A stretch of DNA of 64,000 bases from Rhizobium sp. 11515TR (lineage in GTDB: Bacteria; Pseudomonadota; Alphaproteobacteria; Rhizobiales; Rhizobiaceae). Position numbers and translations under genes: made by a program. The stretch spans positions 682,001 to 746,000 of the forward strand of contig NZ_CP022999.1 in assembly GCF_002277895.1 (NCBI RefSeq), given 5' to 3'. How positions within the stretch are numbered: the stretch's first letter is position 1; each line of letters opens with the position of its first letter. The notes under the pieces are model-generated. The model saw only the letters and a program-made list of their open reading frames with translations, made no database searches and was not told where the DNA came from. Shown piece by piece: positions 44,774-53,808 of the stretch.

Positions 44774-45532
44774 ATGACCTGGTCGATCGTTGCCAGAGAA
44801 CCCGAAACCGGCCATCTCGCCATCGCCGTCGCCACGCGCTTCTTTGCCGTCGGCAGCATCGTACCGCATATTCGCGGCGGCATCGGCGCGGTTGCGACGC
44901 AGGCCTTTGCCAGCCCGCTTTACGGCATTGACGGACTTGCGATGCTGGCATCCGGTCACGCACCCCATGAAATTCTTGAAACGCTGAGAGCCCGCGACGA
45001 AGGCCGCGAGCAGCGGCAATTTCACCTGATCGACAACAAGGGTAACAACGCCGCCTTTACCGGCGCCAGGTGTATCGATTGGGCGGGGCATCTGGTCGAC
45101 GACAATGTATCGGTGGCCGGCAACATGCTGGCCGGCCCGCAGGTGATCGCGGAAACGCTTGCGACCTTCAAGAAAACCGTAGGCAAACCACTCGCCGAAC
45201 GGCTGCTCGAAGCCATGCGGGCGGGCGAAGATGCAGGCGGGGATAGGCGTGGCAAGCAATCGGCAGCACTCGTCATCCACCGCGACCAGGATTACGCCTG
45301 GCTGAACATCCGAGTCGACGACAGCGCTGATCCGCTGACCGAACTCGAACGGCTCTATGCAGTTGCGCAGGAACGCTATTTGCATGTCGCAGAAACCATG
45401 CCAACGCGGCAGAACCCCAGCGGGATGACCGACCGCCGCGAGATCGACGAGAAGATTGCCGCGCTCGAGGCCAAGAGGATTGCCGAAGGTCGCCCTTCAG
45501 CCTCCCACGCCACGATAGCAGTTCCATCGTGA
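44774..45532 (+). CDS. DUF1028 Ntn-hydrolase-like protein
   Basis: This 252-residue protein opens MTWSIVAREPETGHLAIAVA and continues AVGSIVPHIRGGIGAVATQA, AGDDNVSVAGN-type residues (VDDNVSVAGNMLAGPQVIAE) and GGDRRGKQSAALVIHRDQDY. This is the DUF1028 pattern, a fold related to Ntn hydrolases, with no established reaction. It starts 5 bases after the gamma-glutamyltransferase gene, so the two are probably co-translated. DUF1028 genes are often linked with peptide importers and amidohydrolases, so a role as a second amidase is plausible but unproven. Confidence 0.88.
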   Translation: MTWSIVAREPETGHLAIAVATRFFAVGSIVPHIRGGIGAVATQAFASPLYGIDGLAMLASGHAPHEILETLRARDEGREQRQFHLIDNKGNNAAFTGARCIDWAGHLVDDNVSVAGNMLAGPQVIAETLATFKKTVGKPLAERLLEAMRAGEDAGGDRRGKQSAALVIHRDQDYAWLNIRVDDSADPLTELERLYAVAQERYLHVAETMPTRQNPSGMTDRREIDEKIAALEAKRIAEGRPSASHATIAVPS

Positions 45533-45582
45533 GTAAATTCAGTTGAAGCCTGACCAATGGTAAAATCATAAAAGGGAACTTC

Positions 45583-47433
45583 ATGCCGACCGTTGCAGCG
45601 CAGATGACCAATCCAGACGCCCAGCCTGTTCTTTCCATCTCCAATCTCACCACATCGTTTCTCGTCGATGGCGAGTGGCGCAAGGTCGTGAAGGACATTT
45701 CCTTCGATGTCATGCCGGGAGAGACGGTCGCCATCGTCGGCGAAAGCGGTTCAGGCAAGAGCGTGACGTCGCTTTCGATCATGCGGCTGCTCGCCAGGGC
45801 CAGCAGCCGCATCGAGGGTGCGGTCAGGCTCAACGGCCGCGATCTCCTGGCACTACCGGAAGCCGAGATGCGAAAGGTGCGCGGCAAGGATGTCGCAATG
45901 ATCTTCCAGGAGCCGATGACCTCACTCAATCCGATCTTCACCATCGGCCGGCAGATTTCCGAGGCTTTGACCTGCCATGGCAATATTTCCAAGGCGGAGG
46001 CAAAAGCCGAAACGATCCGCCTTCTGGAAAAGGTGCGCATCCCTAACGCGTCCTCGCGCTTCGATGAATATCCGCATCAATTTTCCGGCGGTATGCGCCA
46101 GCGCGTGATGATCGCGATGGCGCTCGCCAGCCGGCCGAAACTGCTGATCGCCGACGAGCCGACGACCGCGCTCGACGTGACAATCCAGGGCCAGATCCTC
46201 GATCTCATCAAGGTGCTGCAGGAAGAGGAAGGCATGTCCGTCCTCTTCATCACCCACGACATGGGCGTCGTCGCCGAGATATCCGATCGTACCATCGTCA
46301 TGTATCGCGGCGAGGCAGTGGAAACGGGCAAGACCGACGATATCTTCCATCGCGGCCAACATCCTTATACCCGCGCCCTGCTGTCAGCCGTGCCGCGTCT
46401 CGGTTCGATGAAGGACCAGCCGCAGCCGCTGCGCTTCCCGGTCGTCGACGCCAGCACCGGCGAGCGCAGCGAACCGAAGGCGCTCGCGGATACCGTCGAT
46501 CACGGCAAGACACCGGTGCTCGAGGTGAAGAACCTCGTCACCCGCTTCGATCTTCGCGGTGGCCTGCTTGCCCGTCCGACGGGCGCTATCCACGCCGTCG
46601 AAAATGTCTCCTTCGATCTCGCTCAGGGGGAAACCCTGTCGCTGGTCGGAGAATCCGGCTGCGGCAAGTCCACGACCGGCCGCTCCATCATGCGCCTCAT
46701 CACCCCGAAATCCGGCGAAGTTCGGCTGGACGGCTATGATGTGATGAAGCTGGACGCGCTCGAACTGCGCCGGATGCGCCGCAGCATCCAGATGATCTTC
46801 CAGGACCCGTTCGCGAGCCTTAATCCGCGCATGACGATCGGTGCTGCGGTTGCCGAACCCTTCATCGAGCATCGCTTGGGTACGCGCTCCGAAGCCCGGG
46901 AAAAGGCTGCCGATCTTCTGGAGCGGGTCGGCCTGAAAGCCGATATGATGAGCCGTTACCCGCATGAATTCTCGGGCGGCCAGCGGCAGCGCATCTGCAT
47001 CGCCCGCGCGCTCGCCCTCGATCCGAAGGTGATCGTCGCCGACGAAAGCGTCTCGGCGCTCGACGTCTCGATCAAGGCGCAGGTTTGCAATCTGCTGATG
47101 GATCTGCAGCAAAGCCTCAAACTCTCCTATCTCTTCATCTCGCACGACATGGCCGTGGTCGAGCGTGTCAGCCATCGCGTCGCCGTCATGTATCTTGGCG
47201 AGATTGTCGAAATCGGCCCGCGCGCATCGGTGTTCGAAAATCCGCAGCATGCCTATACAAAGAAGCTGATGGCGGCCGTCCCGGTGCCGGATCCATCACG
47301 GCGCGGCATCCGGCGCAACCTCGCCGTCGACGAGTTGAAGAGCCCGGTGCGCCCCGTCGGCTATCAGCCACCCGCGCGACACTACCGGGAAGTCTCGCAG
47401 GGCCATCTGGTTCGAATGGAAGAGGCCGCCTGA
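45583..47433 (+). CDS. Fused dual ATP-binding protein of the peptide importer (GsiA-like)
   Basis: This 616-residue protein has two complete ABC domains. The first (about 1-280) has GESGSGKSVTSLSIMRLLAR, FSGGMRQRVMIAMALASRP and LLIADEPTTALDVTIQGQI. The second (about 310-600) has GESGCGKSTTGRSIMRLI, FSGGQRQRICIARALALDP and VIVADESVSALDVSIKAQVC. Each ends in the oligopeptide C-terminal extension (HPYTRALLSAVPRLG; HAYTKKLMAAVPVPD). Fusion of DppD and DppF types in one chain is as in GsiA, the glutathione importer ATPase. It closes the operon, with a 50-base gap from DUF1028. Confidence 0.94.
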   Translation: MPTVAAQMTNPDAQPVLSISNLTTSFLVDGEWRKVVKDISFDVMPGETVAIVGESGSGKSVTSLSIMRLLARASSRIEGAVRLNGRDLLALPEAEMRKVRGKDVAMIFQEPMTSLNPIFTIGRQISEALTCHGNISKAEAKAETIRLLEKVRIPNASSRFDEYPHQFSGGMRQRVMIAMALASRPKLLIADEPTTALDVTIQGQILDLIKVLQEEEGMSVLFITHDMGVVAEISDRTIVMYRGEAVETGKTDDIFHRGQHPYTRALLSAVPRLGSMKDQPQPLRFPVVDASTGERSEPKALADTVDHGKTPVLEVKNLVTRFDLRGGLLARPTGAIHAVENVSFDLAQGETLSLVGESGCGKSTTGRSIMRLITPKSGEVRLDGYDVMKLDALELRRMRRSIQMIFQDPFASLNPRMTIGAAVAEPFIEHRLGTRSEAREKAADLLERVGLKADMMSRYPHEFSGGQRQRICIARALALDPKVIVADESVSALDVSIKAQVCNLLMDLQQSLKLSYLFISHDMAVVERVSHRVAVMYLGEIVEIGPRASVFENPQHAYTKKLMAAVPVPDPSRRGIRRNLAVDELKSPVRPVGYQPPARHYREVSQGHLVRMEEAA

Positions 47434-47513
47434 GGCGTATTCTGACCTTGACGCCACCGAATTCCGGACAAATATCGGCATCCTGTTTTTCCATCTGATC
47501 TGGAGTGAATGAT

Positions 47514-48065
47514 ATGACCGATAACGTGCTCGATATTCCGGTAAAGAGAATCGACGGCAGCGAGACGACGCTTGCCGACTATCGCGGCAAGGTCATCATG
47601 GTCGTCAATGTCGCGTCCAAATGCGGCCTGACGGTACAGTACGAAGGGCTGGAAAAGCTCTATGAAGAAAAGCGCGGCGAAGGTCTGGTTATCGCCGGCT
47701 TCCCAGCCAATGATTTCAAGGGCCAGGAGCCGGGCACCGACAAAGAGATTCTGGACTTCTGCACGCTGACCTACGACGTGCAGTTCCCGATGTTCTCAAA
47801 GATCGCCGTCACAGGCGAAGAGCGCCATCCGCTCTATAACAATCTCATCGCCTCAGGCGTCGAGACGACCGGCGACGGTCCGATGCGCGCCCGCCTGGCC
47901 GAACGCGGCCTGCACACCGGCGAAAACGGCGGCATTGTCTGGAACTTCGAGAAATTCCTGATTGGCCGCGACGGCAAGGTTGCCGCCCGCTTTGCGCCCG
48001 ACGTAACCGCCGACGATCCGCGCCTGCTCTCGGTTCTGGAAAAGGAACTGGCGCGCGCCGGCTGA
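47514..48065 (+). CDS. Glutathione/thioredoxin peroxidase (GPx family, Cys type)
   Basis: This 183-residue cytosolic peroxidase has the active-site Cys37 in VNVASKCGLTVQYEGLEKLY, the catalytic Gln in GFPANDFKGQEPG and the Trp-Asn pair in GGIVWNFEKFLIGRDGKVAA. Bacterial Cys-GPx proteins (BtuE type) reduce hydroperoxides with thioredoxin or glutathione. GGAG lies 8 bases before the ATG at 47514; a GTG at 47505 is possible. It follows the peptide importer by 80 bases on the same strand, which may be chance or a thiol-metabolism link. Confidence 0.94.
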   Translation: MTDNVLDIPVKRIDGSETTLADYRGKVIMVVNVASKCGLTVQYEGLEKLYEEKRGEGLVIAGFPANDFKGQEPGTDKEILDFCTLTYDVQFPMFSKIAVTGEERHPLYNNLIASGVETTGDGPMRARLAERGLHTGENGGIVWNFEKFLIGRDGKVAARFAPDVTADDPRLLSVLEKELARAG

Positions 48066-48250
48066 GGCGCCCGCTCTCTTTTGGGCCTCCAAAATAACGC
48101 ATCACATCAATAGGTTGCGTCACTTTTCAGGGCGAGGGCCTGACGTGTTCAGCCGGATGGCGTAATTGCCTGCCCTCTAGCCTGGGAGTATCTTTCCCTA
48201 TCCGAATACATCGTGACGGAACGCTGCATCAATTCTGATGGGAGGATGTC

Positions 48251-49312
48251 ATGCGCGAACCTGATATGCAGAAACTCGATACCCTTGTCGGGCGCCTGGT
48301 CGGCGATCTCGGCGCGGCGGTCTCAGGTGTTTTGGTGACACTCGGAGACCATTTGGGCCTCTTCAAGGCTATGGCGGATGGAACGCCGAGAACTTCGGCT
48401 GACTTGGCCGATAAAGTCGGTGTGAAAGAGCGCTATGTGCGCGAATGGCTGTCAGCTCAGGCAGCCGCCGACTATGTCAGTTATGACGACAAGACCGAGC
48501 GTTTCTACCTGACACCGGAACAGGCAATGGTATTCGCGGAGGAAAACAGCCCTGCCTTCTTCGCGGGCGCTTTCGATGTCGTTCAATCCATGTGGATCGA
48601 CGAGCCGAAGGTCGTCAACGCCTTCAAGACCGGCAGCGGCCTTGGCTGGCATGAGCATAGCGCCTGCCTGTTCCGCGGCACCGAGCGTTTTTTCCGGCCT
48701 GGCTACAACAGCCATCTCATTCCGGAATGGATACCGGCGCTCGACGGCATGCAGGAAAAGCTCGAGGCCGGCGCAATTGTCGCCGATGTCGGCTGTGGCC
48801 ACGGCGCCTCGACCATCCTGATGGCAGAAGCCTATCCGAACTCGACCTTCTTCGGCTTCGACTACCATCTCCCGTCCATCGAACGAGCAAAAGCTGCGGC
48901 GCAGGAGGCGGGTGTTGCGGGCCGTATCACGTTCGAACAGGCGACCGCCAAGGACTTCCCGGCTGCCGACTACGATCTTGTGGCGATGTTCGATTGCCTG
49001 CACGACATGGGCGATCCCGTCGGTGCCGGCAAACATATCAAGGAAACCCTCGCCGATGACGGCACCTGGATGATCGTCGAGCCCTTCGCCCATGATTGCC
49101 TGAAGGACAATCTCAACCCGGTCGGCCGCGTCTACTACGGGGCTTCAACGATGATCTGTACACCGGCCTCGCTGTCGCAAGAAGTCGGGCTGGGTCTGGG
49201 CGCGCAGGCTGGCGAGCTGAAACTGCGAAAGGTTGCCATGGATGCAGGCTATTCGCATTTCCGCAAAGCGACTGAGACGCCGTTCAACATGGTCTTCGAA
49301 GTCAGGGCATGA
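48251..49312 (+). CDS. SAM-dependent methyltransferase with N-terminal winged helix
   Basis: This 353-residue protein has an N-terminal dimerisation/winged-helix region (GDHLGLFKAMADGTPRTSAD, KVGVKERYVREWLSAQAAAD) followed by a Rossmann methyltransferase domain. The SAM motifs are GAIVADVGCGHGASTILMAE, FFGFDYHLPSIERAKAAAQ and DLVAMFDCLHDMGDP. The arrangement resembles Rv2258c-type proteins and small-molecule O-methyltransferases. The substrate is unknown. GGAGG precedes the ATG at 48251. It converges with the sugar ABC operon, with a hairpin between them. Confidence 0.88.
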   Translation: MREPDMQKLDTLVGRLVGDLGAAVSGVLVTLGDHLGLFKAMADGTPRTSADLADKVGVKERYVREWLSAQAAADYVSYDDKTERFYLTPEQAMVFAEENSPAFFAGAFDVVQSMWIDEPKVVNAFKTGSGLGWHEHSACLFRGTERFFRPGYNSHLIPEWIPALDGMQEKLEAGAIVADVGCGHGASTILMAEAYPNSTFFGFDYHLPSIERAKAAAQEAGVAGRITFEQATAKDFPAADYDLVAMFDCLHDMGDPVGAGKHIKETLADDGTWMIVEPFAHDCLKDNLNPVGRVYYGASTMICTPASLSQEVGLGLGAQAGELKLRKVAMDAGYSHFRKATETPFNMVFEVRA

Positions 49313-49317
49313 AGATT

Positions 49318-49347
49318 GTGCCGCGCGCGTCGTCCAGCACGCGGCAC
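49318..49347. terminator. Bidirectional hairpin between convergent genes
   Basis: GTGCCGCG (49318-49325) pairs with CGCGGCAC (49340-49347) around a 14-base loop in the 41-base gap between the methyltransferase and the minus-strand ATPase. There is no T-run, so factor-independent termination is uncertain. Confidence 0.55.
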
Positions 49348-49353
49348 CGCATC

Positions 49354-50439
49354 TTATAGACGCTGGCCGTCTTCCCCGAACAACGACGCGAGCGCCGGCT
49401 GGAAATAAACCGGCTGCTCGGTGTCGAGCGCGACATCCTCATCGGCATCGATACGCACCGACAGCGTCTCGCTGCCGACCTGACCCCAAATCAGATTGTC
49501 CGAGCCCATGGGCTCGACGATGGTGAACGTCGCCGGCAGGCTGGCAGCCCGTCCGCTCGCGGGCCGGAACTGCATTTGCTCGGGCCGGACGCCAAGCGTC
49601 GCCTTGCGACCCTCGCCGGGCGTACCGGAAAACTCGTAACCGTTGAGGTCGATCGCGCGGCCATCCGGCAATATGAACGCCGGCACGCCGCCGTTGCTCG
49701 TTACCTGCCCTGACAGGAAGTTCATCGAGGGCGAGCCGACGAAACCTGCCACGAAGCGATTGACCGGGCGGCGATAGATCTCCTTCGGCGTCGCGAACTG
49801 CTGAATGACGCCGCCGCTCATGACGGCGATACGATCGGCAAGCGTCAGCGCCTCGATCTGGTCGTGCGTCACGTAGATCATGGTGGAGCCGAGGCCGCTA
49901 TGAAGGCGCTTCAGCTCGACGCGCAGTTCGGTTCGAAGCTTCGCGTCAAGGTTGGAGAGCGGCTCGTCGAACAGGAAGACGTCGACGTCACGCACCAGCG
50001 CACGGCCGATGGCGACACGCTGGCGCTGGCCGCCGGAAAGCTCCCCCGGTCGCCGTTTGCGCAATGGGTCGATCTGCAGGATCTGCACGGCGCGGTCGAC
50101 ACGCTGGGCAATCTCCTCCTTCGCCATACCGGCAATACGCAGCCCGAAGGAGAGATTTCCCTCGACGGTCATCGTCGGATAAAGCGCATAGGACTGGAAC
50201 ACCATGCCGATGCCGCGGTCCTTGGGCTCCTCCCAGGTGACGTTCCTGTCGCCGATCCAGATCTGGCCGTCGGTGATATCGGTCAGCCCGGCAATGGCGT
50301 TGAGCAGGGTCGACTTGCCGCAGCCGGAGGGGCCAAGCAGCACGATGAACTCGCCGGATTGTATTTCGAGATTAAGCGATTTCAGGACGCTGACGCTGCC
50401 GAAATCGATAGCAAGTTCGCGAATGGAAACATTGGCCAT
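49354..50439 (-). CDS. Sugar ABC transporter ATP-binding protein (UgpC/MsmK-like)
   Basis: This 361-residue ATPase has Walker A LLGPSGCGKSTLLNAIAGL, Q-loop VFQSYALYPTMTVEGNLSFG, signature LSGGQRQRVAIGRALVRDVD, Walker B VFLFDEPLSNLDAKLRTELR and His switch YVTHDQIEALTLADR. A C-terminal TOBE regulatory domain occupies about 240-361. It pairs with the two permeases immediately upstream and the binding protein at 52364-53611. It is the last gene of the LacI-controlled operon and starts 3 bases after the preceding permease stop. Confidence 0.94.
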   Translation of the reverse strand: MANVSIRELAIDFGSVSVLKSLNLEIQSGEFIVLLGPSGCGKSTLLNAIAGLTDITDGQIWIGDRNVTWEEPKDRGIGMVFQSYALYPTMTVEGNLSFGLRIAGMAKEEIAQRVDRAVQILQIDPLRKRRPGELSGGQRQRVAIGRALVRDVDVFLFDEPLSNLDAKLRTELRVELKRLHSGLGSTMIYVTHDQIEALTLADRIAVMSGGVIQQFATPKEIYRRPVNRFVAGFVGSPSMNFLSGQVTSNGGVPAFILPDGRAIDLNGYEFSGTPGEGRKATLGVRPEQMQFRPASGRAASLPATFTIVEPMGSDNLIWGQVGSETLSVRIDADEDVALDTEQPVYFQPALASLFGEDGQRL

Positions 50440-50442
50440 GAA

Positions 50443-51351
50443 CTATCCCTTGACTGCACCGGCGGTGATGCCGCGCACGAACCAGCGACCCGATCCGAAA
50501 TAGACGATCAGCGGCACCAGGGCAGTGAGGATGGTTGCCGCCATGTTGACGTTGTAGAGCTTCTCGCCCTGGGTCGAGTTGACGATGTTGTTCAGTTGCA
50601 CGGTCATGGGGAAGTTTTCCCGGCCGGCGAAAACGACGCCGAAGAGGAAGTCGTTCCAGATGCCTGTCACCTGCAGGATCGCGGCAACCACCAGGATGGG
50701 GATCGACATCGGGATCATCAGCCGAAAGAAGATCTGCCAAAGCCCGGCGCCATCGATGCGAGCCGCCTTGAAGAGTTCCATCGGCAGGCTGGAATAATAG
50801 TTGCGGAAGAGCAGCGTCAGTACCGGCAGGCCGAAGACCGTGTGGGTAATGATGATGCAGGGCAGCGTCGAATAGATGCCGACGTCGCGATAGATCAGAA
50901 CCAGCGGATAGATGAAGACCTGATAAGGGATGAAAGCGCCGAGCAGCAGGATGGCAAAGAGCACGTTTGCCCCTTTGACCCGCCAGAAGGACAGCGCATA
51001 GCCGGTCAGCGACGAGATCAGGATCGACAGGATCATGCTCGGGATGAGGATCTTCACCGAGTTCCAGAAGCCGACGCTGATGCCGCCGCATTCAAGCCCG
51101 GTGCAGGCCGTGCTCCATGCCTGTACCCAGGCATCCGCCGTCCACATCTGCGGAAAGGCGAAGATATTGCCCTGACGGATCTCCGGCATGGATTTGAACG
51201 AAGTGACGAGCATCACATAGAGCGGTAGCAGGAAGAACAGTGCCGCAAGGACGAGAAAGAGATAAAGGCCGATGCGTCCAGGGGTCAGATGCTGCGGCTT
51301 GCGGCCGGTCGGACCCTGCATGGCACCAGTGACGGAAGATGGCGTCGTCAT
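50443..51351 (-). CDS. Sugar ABC permease, MalG type
   Basis: This 302-residue inner-membrane permease has an early hydrophobic segment (IGLYLFLVLAALFFLLPLYV) and the MSFKSMPEI-like loop found in MalG-type proteins. The EAA coupling loop lies around LFKAARIDGAGLWQIFFRLM. It contains CTGLECGGISVGFWNSV, an insertion with two Cys that is unusual for a permease loop. The start overlaps the previous gene's stop by one base (TGATG on the minus strand), so translation is coupled. Confidence 0.92.
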   Translation of the reverse strand: MTTPSSVTGAMQGPTGRKPQHLTPGRIGLYLFLVLAALFFLLPLYVMLVTSFKSMPEIRQGNIFAFPQMWTADAWVQAWSTACTGLECGGISVGFWNSVKILIPSMILSILISSLTGYALSFWRVKGANVLFAILLLGAFIPYQVFIYPLVLIYRDVGIYSTLPCIIITHTVFGLPVLTLLFRNYYSSLPMELFKAARIDGAGLWQIFFRLMIPMSIPILVVAAILQVTGIWNDFLFGVVFAGRENFPMTVQLNNIVNSTQGEKLYNVNMAATILTALVPLIVYFGSGRWFVRGITAGAVKG

Positions 51352-52289
51352 CAGTTCCCCCTCGGCTTTTCACGGAAATATTCATAATAGAGCCACGGCG
51401 TCACCAGGATCACCACAGTGATGAACATCACGGTCGATGCCCCCGTTGCCAGACCGATATTGCCACGCCCGAACAGGTAATCCATGATGAATTTCCCTGG
51501 CACTTCGGTCGCGATACCCGGCCCGCCGCCGGTGGTCGCCAGCACCAGTTCGTAGACCCTGACGACAGCAATCGCCAGAAGCACACTGGCGGTGATGATG
51601 GTCGGTCTCAGGATCGGAATGACGATATGAAGATAGACGCGCCAGCTCGGTATGCCGTCGATGCGCGTCGCCTTCCATAATTCCCGGTCGACGCCGCGCA
51701 GGCCCGCGAGCATGATCGCCATGACGAGGCCGGAAGATTGCCAGACACCGGCAAGCACGATGACGTAAAGCGCGAGATCGCTCTGAACGATCCAGTCGAA
51801 GCGGAACCAGGTGAAGCCGATGCTGTCGGCAACCTTCTGCAAGCCGAGCGTCGGGTTCATGATCCACTGCCAGACCAGCCCGGTGACGATGAAGGACATA
51901 GCGAAGGGATAGAGGAAGATCGTTCGGAAGGTGTTTTCGAAACGGACCTTTTGGTCGAGCGCGACGGCTAGAAGAAAGCCGAGGATCAGGCAGCCCGCGA
52001 TGAACAGAATACCGAAGATGACGACGTTCTGCAGCGACAGCAGCCAGCGCGCCGTCGAAAACAACCGCTCATACTGCTTCGTGCCGACGAAAATGTTGAC
52101 CGGCAGCACCTTGCTGTCCGTAAACGATATCCAGATGTTCCAGACCACCGTGACAACATAGGCAAGAAGAACGATGGCGAAAGCCGGAAACAGGGCCACG
52201 TAGGGCGAAATATGCATCTTCCTACGGCTGACGCTCGCAGGGGCGACAGCCGCCTTTACGGCAGTGGCGCTCGTATTTGGGCTGCTCAT
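51351..52289 (-). CDS. Sugar ABC permease, MalF type
   Basis: This 312-residue inner-membrane permease starts MSSPNTSATAVKAAVAPASV and has hydrophobic segments ISPYVALFPAFAIVLLAYVV and NVVIFGILFIAGCLILGFLL. The coupling loop is in ELWKATRIDGIPSWRVYLHI. ATG at 52289 is preferred over 52310, which adds an unrelated MLRRSAP. The pair of permeases indicates a CUT1 carbohydrate importer for di- or oligosaccharides or glycosides. The gene lies 74 bases downstream of the binding protein. Confidence 0.92.
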   Translation of the reverse strand: MSSPNTSATAVKAAVAPASVSRRKMHISPYVALFPAFAIVLLAYVVTVVWNIWISFTDSKVLPVNIFVGTKQYERLFSTARWLLSLQNVVIFGILFIAGCLILGFLLAVALDQKVRFENTFRTIFLYPFAMSFIVTGLVWQWIMNPTLGLQKVADSIGFTWFRFDWIVQSDLALYVIVLAGVWQSSGLVMAIMLAGLRGVDRELWKATRIDGIPSWRVYLHIVIPILRPTIITASVLLAIAVVRVYELVLATTGGGPGIATEVPGKFIMDYLFGRGNIGLATGASTVMFITVVILVTPWLYYEYFREKPRGN

Positions 52290-52363
52290 GGGCGCGCTCC
52301 TCCTCAGCATTCATGGAAATCGGCGGCAGGCTTACCTGCCGCCGCATGGATGTCGATCGAAGC

Positions 52364-53611
52364 TTACTTGGCCTGTTCGATGACCTGCGCAAACTGCGCG
52401 GCGAACTGGTCCGCCGTCATGCTGGGTGTCGTCCAGTATTGAGCAATGAGATCGCCTTCGGTCTGGACGACATCCTGAGGAGTCAGCACATCGGGCGCCA
52501 GGATCTGGCGGCTCGGATCCTTGAGCGCGTTCAGGCCCTTCTGGGCGCAGGCGTCGAGCTTCGACGTATCGACGTCGAGACGCACGGGCACGGAACCCTT
52601 CTTGGAGTTGAAGGCAAGCTGGCCTTCCTTCGACATGATGACGGTTGCGAGCAGTGTCTGGGCGTCGGTGGCCGTCTTATCCTTGAGGACAGGGAAGACG
52701 AAGATGTCGCCGCCCATCATGAAGTTGGATTCGCCAGGCCCGAGAATGCAGCCGAAATCCTTGTCGGCGACGAGGCCGGCATGGATGAATTCACCCTTGG
52801 CCCAGTCTCCCATGAACTGGATGCCGGCCTTGCCGTCGATCAGCATGCCGGTCGCGACGTTCCAGTCGCGGTTCGGGCTGCCAGGGTCCTGATAGTTGCG
52901 CAACTTGGCGAAGACTTCCGCCACATGCTTGAACTTGTCGGACTTGACGGCATCCGTGTCGAGATCCTTCCAGACCTTGGCATAGAGATCCTTCCCACCC
53001 TCGCCGAGCAGGATGGCGTTGAACATCGACTGCAGCTGCCAGGGTTGACCGCCGACGGCAACCGGGATCAGGCCGGCAGCCTTGATCTTGTCGAGCGCGG
53101 CAAACATTTCATCCCAGGTCTTCGGCTCTTCCGTCACGCCGGCCTTGGTGAAGACGGCCTTGGAATAGAAGACCCAGTTCTGGCCGTGGTCGTTGATGGG
53201 AGCGCCATAGATATGATCCTGGAACTGGATGGCCTGATAGAAAGATGGCGTCAGAACCGATTTCCAATCCTGCTCCTTGGCGAGATCGTCGAGCGGCCGC
53301 AATAGGCCCTGTTGAGCCAGTTCGTTCATCTGCGTGCCGGTGTTGAACTGCATGGCCGTCGGCGGATTGCCGCCGATGATGCGGTTGATGCCGATCGGAC
53401 GAGCAGTCGAGCCGGAACCGGCAATTGCGGTATCCACCCATTCGCCGCCTGCAGCGTTGAAGGCCTTGGCCAGTTCCTTCACGGCTGCGGCTTCACCGCC
53501 CGAAGTCCACCAATGCAGAACTTCGGCCTTCTTGCCTTCGGCCAGAGCGCCGGTCACGCTCGCCGCGACCAGCGCCGTGGCGCCGACCAATGCCATCATC
53601 AATTTGCGCAT
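52364..53611 (-). CDS. Sugar ABC substrate-binding protein (CUT1 class)
   Basis: This 415-residue periplasmic protein has a Sec signal (MRKLMMALVGATALVAASVT, cleavage near ALAEGK). The mature start EVLHWWTSGGEAAAVKELAK is the typical family-1 solute-binding opening. Later segments are NPPTAMQFNTGTQMNELAQQ, GNWA-like VGGQPWQLQSMFNAILLGEG and QFMGDWAKGEFIHAG. The aromatic-rich sites fit a carbohydrate ligand. GGAGGAGGAACG precedes the start. The gene sits between the Gfo/Idh/MocA dehydrogenase and the permeases, with 197 bases of untranslated DNA upstream. Confidence 0.93.
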   Translation of the reverse strand: MRKLMMALVGATALVAASVTGALAEGKKAEVLHWWTSGGEAAAVKELAKAFNAAGGEWVDTAIAGSGSTARPIGINRIIGGNPPTAMQFNTGTQMNELAQQGLLRPLDDLAKEQDWKSVLTPSFYQAIQFQDHIYGAPINDHGQNWVFYSKAVFTKAGVTEEPKTWDEMFAALDKIKAAGLIPVAVGGQPWQLQSMFNAILLGEGGKDLYAKVWKDLDTDAVKSDKFKHVAEVFAKLRNYQDPGSPNRDWNVATGMLIDGKAGIQFMGDWAKGEFIHAGLVADKDFGCILGPGESNFMMGGDIFVFPVLKDKTATDAQTLLATVIMSKEGQLAFNSKKGSVPVRLDVDTSKLDACAQKGLNALKDPSRQILAPDVLTPQDVVQTEGDLIAQYWTTPSMTADQFAAQFAQVIEQAK

Positions 53612-53808
53612 GCGTTCCTCCTCCTTTGACGGCGTTCTTCAAACGCCTTTCTTCAGCCTCCGCCGTCTCCAGACACCGGATGCCGAATCTCCTGATCCTC
53701 CAAAACTGTGCGGCAGGGCCTCCGCTCCCCGCAGCAAGTGAGCAATGCTTCCTCAGGCATTGCCCCTTCGTCAAGCCCGCAGTCCAAAAGGACCGCATTT
53801 TCTCAACT

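Noticed and set aside
49864..51228. 454-codon open frame antisense to the sugar ABC ATPase and permease
   Set aside because: It spans two real genes and their junction and has no recognisable fold.
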